Below are positions 58,457-64,000 of a DNA stretch of 64,000 nucleotides, piece after piece. The notes beneath the pieces are model-generated. The model was not told the origin of the DNA. It worked only from the letters and a program-made list of their open reading frames with translations, and did no database searches. The stretch lies in the NCBI RefSeq assembly GCF_002902905.1, contig NZ_CP026124.1:2728001-2792000 (forward strand), given 5' to 3'. Within the stretch, counting starts at the first letter, position 1, and each line of letters starts with the position of its first letter. The stretch is from Achromobacter sp. AONIH1. Its GTDB lineage: Bacteria; Pseudomonadota; Gammaproteobacteria; Burkholderiales; Burkholderiaceae_B. Both the position numbers and the translations under genes were made by a program.

Positions 58457-59302
58457 TCAGCGCTTGCGCGTGCTTTCCGCGTAGTCCATGTAGAGCCTGT
58501 GGGCGCGGCGCGCCAGCGGGCCGTATTCCAGCGCGCGGTCCTCGACGCGGTTGACGTGCACCACCTTGCCATAATTGCCCGAGGAGAACACCTCGTCGGC
58601 CGATTCCACGTCGGCGCGCGTCAGGCTGCGCTCCTGCACTTCGACGCCGTCGGCCTTGAGCAGCGCCAGCACGCGGCGGCGCGTGATGCCGTTCAGGAAG
58701 GTGCCGTTGTCGACGGGCGTGCTGACGACGCCGTTTTTGGCGATCCACAGGTTGCTGGTGGCGAACTCGGCGATGTTGCCGTCGCCATCCAGCATGATGG
58801 CGTTGTCGAAGCCACGGTTGGCCGCGTCGCGGATGGCGCGCTGGCCGTTCGGATAGAGGCAGGACGCCTTGGCGTCGGTGGGCGCCATGTTGGACCAGGA
58901 GCGCGCGAAGCTGGAGAAGCAGGCCGAGAAGCCCTGTTCGCCGGGCATCGGCACCTTGAACACATGCAGCACGAATTGGGTGCGGTCGGCGTCGGGCAGC
59001 AGGAAGCCGTCGGCGCAGTAGAACATCGGCTTGATGTACAGCTCGGTGCCTTCGGGGAACTTGGCGACGGCCTGCAGGCACAGGTCCTGGATCGCTTCCC
59101 AGCCGAGCTGCGGCTTCATCAGCATCTTCTCGGCCGAGCGCACCACGCGCTGGCAGTGCAGGTCCAGGTCGGGCGTGAGGCCGCGGAACGCGCGCGCGCC
59201 GTCGAACACCATGCTGGCCATCCAGAAGGCATGGTCGGCCGGACCGAGCAGCTTGGGGTTATCGGTGGTCCATTGACCGTCGTGCCAGTAAACGGCATCC
59301 AT
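58457..59302 (-). CDS. ilvE: Branched-chain amino acid aminotransferase (class IV)
   Basis: 281-residue PLP enzyme of fold type IV, probably the last step of Leu/Ile/Val synthesis. Family features are WMASMVFDGARAFRG near residue 30, the probable PLP lysine in DAKASCLYPNGQ near residue 145 and FATSNLWIAKNG near residue 180. A D-amino-acid transaminase or aminodeoxychorismate-lyase-like role is less likely but not excluded. The ATG at 59302 has AAGGAAGAG upstream. It sits between two LIV transporter operons. Confidence 0.85.
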   Translation of the reverse strand: MDAVYWHDGQWTTDNPKLLGPADHAFWMASMVFDGARAFRGLTPDLDLHCQRVVRSAEKMLMKPQLGWEAIQDLCLQAVAKFPEGTELYIKPMFYCADGFLLPDADRTQFVLHVFKVPMPGEQGFSACFSSFARSWSNMAPTDAKASCLYPNGQRAIRDAANRGFDNAIMLDGDGNIAEFATSNLWIAKNGVVSTPVDNGTFLNGITRRRVLALLKADGVEVQERSLTRADVESADEVFSSGNYGKVVHVNRVEDRALEYGPLARRAHRLYMDYAESTRKR

Positions 59303-59428
59303 GTGTCTCTTCCTTGGTTGCGAATCAGGGGGCGCTTGCCGCGCCGAATCGTGAGGATACATGAGACGGCGCGGCCGGGCCGGGCGGCGCGGCCGGCTGG
59401 CGGGTTGCATGGGCGGTTGCCGCGATGC

Positions 59429-59464
59429 AAAAAAACCGGGGCCGCGAATCGCGGCCCCGGTTTC
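59429..59464 (-). terminator. Terminator of the second LIV operon
   Basis: A 13-bp stem AAACCGGGGCCGC/GCGGCCCCGGTTT with a five-base loop is followed on the minus strand by a run of T (the A-run at 59429-59435). It lies 23 bases beyond the livM stop and separates that operon from ilvE. Confidence 0.92.
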
Positions 59465-59486
59465 TCGGACGAAATGGCGGACGGCG

Positions 59487-60470
59487 TCAGGCGCGCGCGG
59501 CGCGGCGGCGTTCGGCAAACGCCGCCAGCTCGCCCACGATGCCGCGACGGAACGCCAGCACGCAGATCACGAAGATCAGGCCGATCACGATGGTGACCGA
59601 CTCGCCCAGGCGCAGGAACCAGTCCACGCCGGTCAGCTTGGCCAGGGCCTGGCCGAAGTCGCCGACCTTGTTCTCCAGCAGCACGACGATGAAGGCGCCC
59701 AGGATCGGGCCGGTCAGCGTGCCCAGCCCGCCGATCAGCGTCATCAAGATGACCAGGCCCGACATCTGCCAGGTGGCGTCGGACAGCGTCGCCGACACGA
59801 ACACCAGCGTCTTGGTGGCGCCGGCCAGGCCGGCGATGGCGGCCGACAGCACGAAGGCCAGCAGTTTGAAACGGTCCACGTCATAGCCCAGCGAGATCGC
59901 GCGCGGCTCGTTCTCGCGCAGCGCCTGCAGCACCTGGCCGAAGGGCGAGTGCACTGTGCGCCAGATGATGTAGAAGCCGATGATGAAGATGCCCATCACC
60001 ACGTAGTACAGGTTCAGGTCCTTGGACAGATCCAGCATGCCCAGCAGGGTGCCGCGCGGCACGCTTTGCAGCCCGTCCTCGCCGCCGGTGAACTTGGCCT
60101 GCAGGAAGAAGAAGAACACCATCTGCGCCAGCGCCAGCGTGATCATGGCGAAGTAGATGCCGCTGCGGCGGATGGCCAGCGCGCCCATCGCCAGGCCCAG
60201 CAGGGCGGCCACGCCCACGCCGAACAGCAGGCCCAGCTCGGTGGGCAGGCCCCATACCTTGAGCGCATGGCCCGCCGCGTAGGCGGCGCTGCCCAGGAAG
60301 GCCGCGTGGCCGAAGGACAAGAGGCCGGTGAAGCCCAGCAGCAGGTTGAACGCGCAGGCGAAGAGCGCATAGCACATGACCTTCATGGCGAAGATCGGAT
60401 ACACGCCGACGAAGGGAAGCATGGCCACCACGATGGCCAGCGCCGCATAGCCCAGGAATTGACGATTCAT
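59487..60470 (-). CDS. livM: LIV-type ABC transporter permease LivM (second system)
   Basis: 327-residue permease with about eight to ten helices. Signature stretches are LGFTGLLSFGHAAFLGSAAYAAG near residue 44 and LRENEPRAISLGYDVDRFKLLAF near residue 190, typical of LivM. The ATG at 60470 overlaps the livH stop (ATGA); the longer open frame upstream is only the shadow of livH. Last gene of the minus-strand operon, followed by a strong terminator. Confidence 0.94.
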   Translation of the reverse strand: MNRQFLGYAALAIVVAMLPFVGVYPIFAMKVMCYALFACAFNLLLGFTGLLSFGHAAFLGSAAYAAGHALKVWGLPTELGLLFGVGVAALLGLAMGALAIRRSGIYFAMITLALAQMVFFFFLQAKFTGGEDGLQSVPRGTLLGMLDLSKDLNLYYVVMGIFIIGFYIIWRTVHSPFGQVLQALRENEPRAISLGYDVDRFKLLAFVLSAAIAGLAGATKTLVFVSATLSDATWQMSGLVILMTLIGGLGTLTGPILGAFIVVLLENKVGDFGQALAKLTGVDWFLRLGESVTIVIGLIFVICVLAFRRGIVGELAAFAERRRAARA

Positions 60471-61354
60471 TTTTCTTTTCCGAACAGCCCGGCCGGGCGG
60501 ATCAACAGAACGATGGCCATGATGATGAAGACGACCGTGCTGGACGCTTCGGGCCAGAACACCTTGGTCAGGCCCTCGATCACGCCCAGGCCCAGGCCGG
60601 TGACGATGGCGCCCATGATGGAGCCCATGCCGCCGATCACCACCACCGCGAACACGACGATGATCAGGTTCGAACCCATCAATGGGGAAATCTGCAGGAC
60701 CGGCGCGGCCAGCACGCCGGCAAAGCCCGCCAGCGCCACGCCGAAGCCATAGGTCAGCGTGATCATGCGCGGCACGTTCACGCCGAAGGCCTCGACCAGG
60801 CGCGGGTTCTCGGTGCCGGCGCGCAGCAGCGCACCCAGGCGGGTGCGTTCGATCACGAACCAGGTCGCCAGGCACACCACCAGCGAGGCCGCCACCACCC
60901 AGCCGCGGTAGTTGGGCAGGATCATGAAGCCGAGGTTGGTGGCGCCGCGCAGGGCGTCAGGCGTGGGGTAGGGCTGGCCCGACACGCCGTAGAAGCTGCG
61001 GAACAGGCCTTCGATGAGCAGGGTCAGGCCGAAGGTCAGCAGCAGGCCGTACAGGTGGTCGAGCTTGTACAGGTGCTTGAGCAGCAGTTTTTCGATGATG
61101 ATGCCGAACAGGCCGACCACCAGTGGCGCCAGCAGCAGCATGATCCAGTAGTTCAACCCCAGGTACGACAGGCCCATCCAGGCGACGAAGGCGCCCAGCA
61201 TGTAGAGCGCGCCGTGCGCGAAGTTGATGACGTTCAGCAGCCCGAAGATAACGGCCAGGCCGAGCGAGAGCATGGCATAGAAGGATCCATTGACCAGGCC
61301 CAGCAATAGCTGGCCGAACAGGGCCTGTATGGGGATGCCAAAAATGTCAGTCAT
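60467..61354 (-). CDS. livH: LIV-type ABC transporter permease LivH (second system)
   Basis: 295-residue permease of the usual LivH length with about eight helices. The start LFGQLLLGLVNGSFYAMLSLGLAVIFGLLNVINFAHGAL is the family signature, and GGMGSIMGAIVTGLGLG appears near residue 235. It follows the binding-protein gene by 97 bases, a gap holding a GC-rich stem (GCGACC with GGTCGC) but no terminator, and overlaps livM by four bases. Confidence 0.94.
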   Translation of the reverse strand: MTDIFGIPIQALFGQLLLGLVNGSFYAMLSLGLAVIFGLLNVINFAHGALYMLGAFVAWMGLSYLGLNYWIMLLLAPLVVGLFGIIIEKLLLKHLYKLDHLYGLLLTFGLTLLIEGLFRSFYGVSGQPYPTPDALRGATNLGFMILPNYRGWVVAASLVVCLATWFVIERTRLGALLRAGTENPRLVEAFGVNVPRMITLTYGFGVALAGFAGVLAAPVLQISPLMGSNLIIVVFAVVVIGGMGSIMGAIVTGLGLGVIEGLTKVFWPEASSTVVFIIMAIVLLIRPAGLFGKEK

Positions 61355-61451
61355 CTTGTGAAAGTCCTGCGCGTACAGATGGAGGCGAGCAAATCCAAGA
61401 AGCGACCCGGCCGGATGGACCAGGTCGCCTCATGAGGGCGGTGAACAGGGT

Positions 61452-62666
61452 TTACTTCTTGACCAGCTTGCAGGTCGATTCGGACAGTTTGGTGTAGACC
61501 TCTTCGCCGGGCAGCGTGGCCACGACCTTGTAGTAGTCCCACGGGCCCTTGGACTCGGCGGGCGTCTTCACCTGCATCAGGTACATGTCGTGAATCATGC
61601 GGCCGTCTTCGCGCACATAGCCGCCCTGGGTGAAGAAGTCGTTGATCTTGTTCGACTTCATCCACTTCATCACGGTTTCGCCGTCGTCCGTGCCGGTGGC
61701 CTTGACCGCGTTCAGGTAGAAGGTCAAGGCGGAGTAGTCGCCGGCCTGCAGCATGGACGGCTTGCGGCCGACCTTGGCTTCGAACTTCTTGGACCAGGCG
61801 CGCGAGGCGTCGGACTGGTCCCAGTACCAGCCGTCGGTCAGGTACATGCCCTGCGTGGCTTGCAAGCCCAGCGAGTGCACGTCGTTGATGAAGACCAGCA
61901 GGCCGGCCATCTTCATGGTCTTGGTCACGCCAAATTCATTGGCGGCCTTGACCGAGTTGATGGTGTCGCCGCCGGCGTTGGCCAGGCCCAGGATCTGTGC
62001 TTTGGACGCTTGTGCCTGCAGCAGGAAGGACGAGAAGTCCGACGCGCCCAGCGGCGCGCGCACCTGGCCCTTCACTTCGCCGCCGGCGGCCTTGACCACC
62101 GCGATGGTGTCACGCTCCAGCGCGTGGCCGAAAGCGTAGTCGGCGGTCAGGAAGAACCAGCTCTTGCCGCCGTCCTTCACCACCGCCGAGCCGGTGCCGC
62201 GCGCCAGCGCCACGGTGTCGTAGGCGTAGTGCACGGTAAAGGGCGAGCACTGGGCATTGGTCAGGTCCGAGGCGCCCGCGCCGATGGCGATGAAGGGCTT
62301 TTTCTTCTCGGCGGCCACGCCGGCCATGGCCAGGCTGGTCGACGAGTTGGTGCCGGCGATGATGACGTCCACCTTCTGCTCGTCGAACCACTCGCGCACG
62401 CGCGCCGAGGCCACATCTGCCTTGTTCTGGTGGTCGGCCGAGACGACTTCGATCTTCTTGCCGTTGATCGAGCCGCCGGCGTCTTCGATCGCCATGCGCA
62501 CGGCCTCCAGGCCGCCCTTGCCGTCGATGTCCGAATACACGCCGGACATGTCGGTGATGAAGCCGACGCGGATGACGTCGTCCGAGATGCCTTGCGCCTG
62601 GGCGGTGGCCCCGGCAAATCCCAGGCCGGCAGCGGCCAGTGCGGCAGTGATGGTGTGCAGCTTCAT
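61452..62666 (-). CDS. LIV-type ABC transporter substrate-binding protein (second system)
   Basis: 404-residue periplasmic binding protein with a signal peptide ending near TAQAQ (about 25) and the start VIRVGFITDMSGVYSDIDGKGG. It belongs to the Peripla_BP_6 group but differs clearly from the protein at 50877, so the two transporters probably take up different compounds. It lies 64 bases after livF and ahead of livH on the minus strand. Confidence 0.92.
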   Translation of the reverse strand: MKLHTITAALAAAGLGFAGATAQAQGISDDVIRVGFITDMSGVYSDIDGKGGLEAVRMAIEDAGGSINGKKIEVVSADHQNKADVASARVREWFDEQKVDVIIAGTNSSTSLAMAGVAAEKKKPFIAIGAGASDLTNAQCSPFTVHYAYDTVALARGTGSAVVKDGGKSWFFLTADYAFGHALERDTIAVVKAAGGEVKGQVRAPLGASDFSSFLLQAQASKAQILGLANAGGDTINSVKAANEFGVTKTMKMAGLLVFINDVHSLGLQATQGMYLTDGWYWDQSDASRAWSKKFEAKVGRKPSMLQAGDYSALTFYLNAVKATGTDDGETVMKWMKSNKINDFFTQGGYVREDGRMIHDMYLMQVKTPAESKGPWDYYKVVATLPGEEVYTKLSESTCKLVKK

Positions 62667-62730
62667 GGGATGACTCCTCTTCCCTTCGGTGTGTGGCGCC
62701 GGGAATTCCGGCGAAGACAGGCGGTTTGTT

Positions 62731-63441
62731 CTAGACGCCCAGCAACTCGTTGAGCGTGTCCTGTTTTTCTGCGAGTTCCGCGGCTTCGAAGTGCTCGACG
62801 ATCTGGCCGTGCTCCATGACGTAGAAGCGATCGGCCAGCGGCGCGGCGAAGCGGAAGTTCTGTTCCACCATCACGATGGTATAGCCGCGCTGCTTTAGCG
62901 CCGTGATCATGCGGGCCAGGGCCTGCACGATGACCGGCGCCAGGCCTTCGGAGATCTCGTCCAGCAGCAGCAGGTTGGCGCCGGTGCGCAGGATGCGCGC
63001 CACCGCCAGCATCTGTTGTTCGCCGCCCGACAGGCGGGTGCCCGGGGAATGCCGGCGTTCCAGCAGATTGGGGAACATGTCGTAGATCTCGGTCAGCGAC
63101 ATGCCGCCGCCGAGCGAACCGACCACCGGGGGCAGCAGCAGGTTTTCCTCGCAGGACAGGCTGGCGAAGATGCCGCGTTCCTCGGGGCAGTAGCCCACGC
63201 CCAGGTGGGCGATCTTGTAGGTGGGCAGGTCGATGGCCTCGGTGCCGTGGATGCGGACCGAGCCCTTGCGCGAGCCGGTCAGGCCGAGGATGGCCCGCAG
63301 CGTGGTGGTGCGCCCGGCGCCGTTGCGTCCGAGCAGCGTTACGACCTCGCCCTGGCCCACGCGCATATCCACGCCGTGCAGGATATGCGATTCCCCGTAC
63401 CAGGCCTGCAGGCCCGAAATTTCGAGTGCCGGGGTGCTCAT
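62731..63441 (-). CDS. livF: LIV-type ABC transporter ATPase LivF (second system)
   Basis: 236-residue ABC ATPase with Walker A GRNGAGRTT (Arg instead of the usual Lys in GKST), signature LSGGEQQMLAVARIL and Walker B LLLLDEISEGLAP. The Lys-to-Arg change at the phosphate-binding position is worth noting, as is Ile after Asp-Glu where Pro is usual; both recur in some LivF-type proteins. The start overlaps the livG stop by four bases. Confidence 0.9.
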   Translation of the reverse strand: MSTPALEISGLQAWYGESHILHGVDMRVGQGEVVTLLGRNGAGRTTTLRAILGLTGSRKGSVRIHGTEAIDLPTYKIAHLGVGYCPEERGIFASLSCEENLLLPPVVGSLGGGMSLTEIYDMFPNLLERRHSPGTRLSGGEQQMLAVARILRTGANLLLLDEISEGLAPVIVQALARMITALKQRGYTIVMVEQNFRFAAPLADRFYVMEHGQIVEHFEAAELAEKQDTLNELLGV

Positions 63442-64000
63442 GCATGTGCTCCTTGCAATTCGCCTTCGGTGGTGCCCATGTAGGCCTGCATCACGGCGGG
63501 GTGGCGAGAGACTTCGGCATACGAGCCTTCCGCCAGCACCGATCCGCGCGCCAGCACGGTGATGGTGTCGGCGATCGACGACACCACGTTCATGTTGTGT
63601 TCGACCATCAGGATGGTGCGGCCGGCGCTGACGCGCTTGATCAGCTGGGTGACGCGGTCCACGTCCTCGTGGCCCATGCCCTGGGTGGGTTCGTCCAGCA
63701 GCATCAGCTCGGGCTCCATCGCCAGCGTAGTGGCGATTTCCAGCGCGCGCTTGCGGCCGTAGGGCAGGTTCACCGTGGTTTCATCGGCGAAGGCGCCCAG
63801 ATCCACCTGTTCGAGCAGCTCGCGCGCCGGCGCGTTCAGCGAGGCCAGCTGCCTGTCGCTGCGCCAGAAGTGGAACGACAGGCCGGTCTTGCGCTGCAGG
63901 CCGATGCGCACGTTCTCCAATACGGTCAGGTGCGGGAACACCGCCGAGATCTGGAACGAGCGGATCACGCCGCGCCGCGCGATCTGCGCGGGACGTTCGC
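63438..64000 (-). CDS. livG: LIV-type ABC transporter ATPase LivG, 5' part outside window
   Basis: The C-terminal ~187 residues of a LivG-type ATPase are visible: RRGVIRSFQISAVFPHLTVLENV, the signature region LPYGRKRALEIATTLA and Walker B LMLLDEPTQGM. Reading continues without a stop to the window edge, so Walker A and the true start lie beyond 64000. It heads the visible part of the livG-livF-binding protein-livH-livM operon. Confidence 0.93.
   Translation of the reverse strand, partial: ERPAQIARRGVIRSFQISAVFPHLTVLENVRIGLQRKTGLSFHFWRSDRQLASLNAPARELLEQVDLGAFADETTVNLPYGRKRALEIATTLAMEPELMLLDEPTQGMGHEDVDRVTQLIKRVSAGRTILMVEHNMNVVSSIADTITVLARGSVLAEGSYAEVSRHPAVMQAYMGTTEGELQGAHA

Overview
The window is a GC-rich chromosomal segment with short intergenic gaps and no mobile elements, from a betaproteobacterium of the Alcaligenaceae (Bordetella/Achromobacter group). 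This rests on gene order and on proteins recalled from that group: a Gram-negative porin ahead of nuoA-N, a nuoN-linked DUF2818 gene, a BfrD-like receptor, the RisA/RisS two-component system next to ahpC-ahpD, and a Par27-type parvulin. Genus assignment is inference from memory; no database was searched.

Layout. 1-16.5 kb: porin, terminator, then the complete 14-gene respiratory complex I operon (nuoA-N) plus a small DUF2818 membrane protein. 16.5-19.1 kb: TonB-dependent catecholate-siderophore-type receptor. 19.2-24.8 kb: mfd-serB on the minus strand, diverging from ispD-ispF (MEP isoprenoid pathway) across a 29-bp palindromic gap. 24.9-27.1 kb: an unusual exported HExxH protein with a degenerate rhodanese tail. 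27.2-30.5 kb: risA-risS-ahpC-ahpD on the minus strand. 30.7-34.4 kb: tsaB/rimI fusion, a family 4-type uracil-DNA glycosylase, and lplT. 34.7-41.5 kb: smc-zipA-ligA. 41.5-46.4 kb: a divergent IclR regulator and a four-gene catabolic-type module of unknown substrate (Bug solute-binding protein, M24 hydrolase, TauD-like dioxygenase, MetX-like alpha/beta hydrolase). 46.5-48.6 kb: msrB-yciB-bolA-par27 (minus strand). 48.7-50.6 kb: bioMNY biotin uptake. 50.9-55.8 kb: a branched-chain-amino-acid-type (LIV) ABC transporter with a fused LivM-LivG polypeptide. 55.9-59.3 kb: ilvE, a Tat-exported phospholipase C and an ASCH-domain protein (minus strand). 59.5-64 kb: a second LIV transporter operon, running off the right edge.

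Most genes are housekeeping: energy conversion, isoprenoids, DNA repair and chromosome maintenance, envelope, and peroxide defence. The less ordinary parts are the HEFGH/rhodanese-like fusion protein, the IclR-controlled module with its M24 member missing one canonical metal ligand, a clear promoter/operator between IclR and that module, the LivM-LivG fusion with two back-to-back hairpins upstream, the palindromic mfd/ispD promoter, and a His/Asp-rich loop in NuoL. I saw no CRISPR array, tRNA, rRNA, insertion sequence or prophage. I cannot point to one wholly new multi-gene defence-type system; the best candidates for undescribed biology are the 24931-27057 protein and the 42.4-46.4 kb module.
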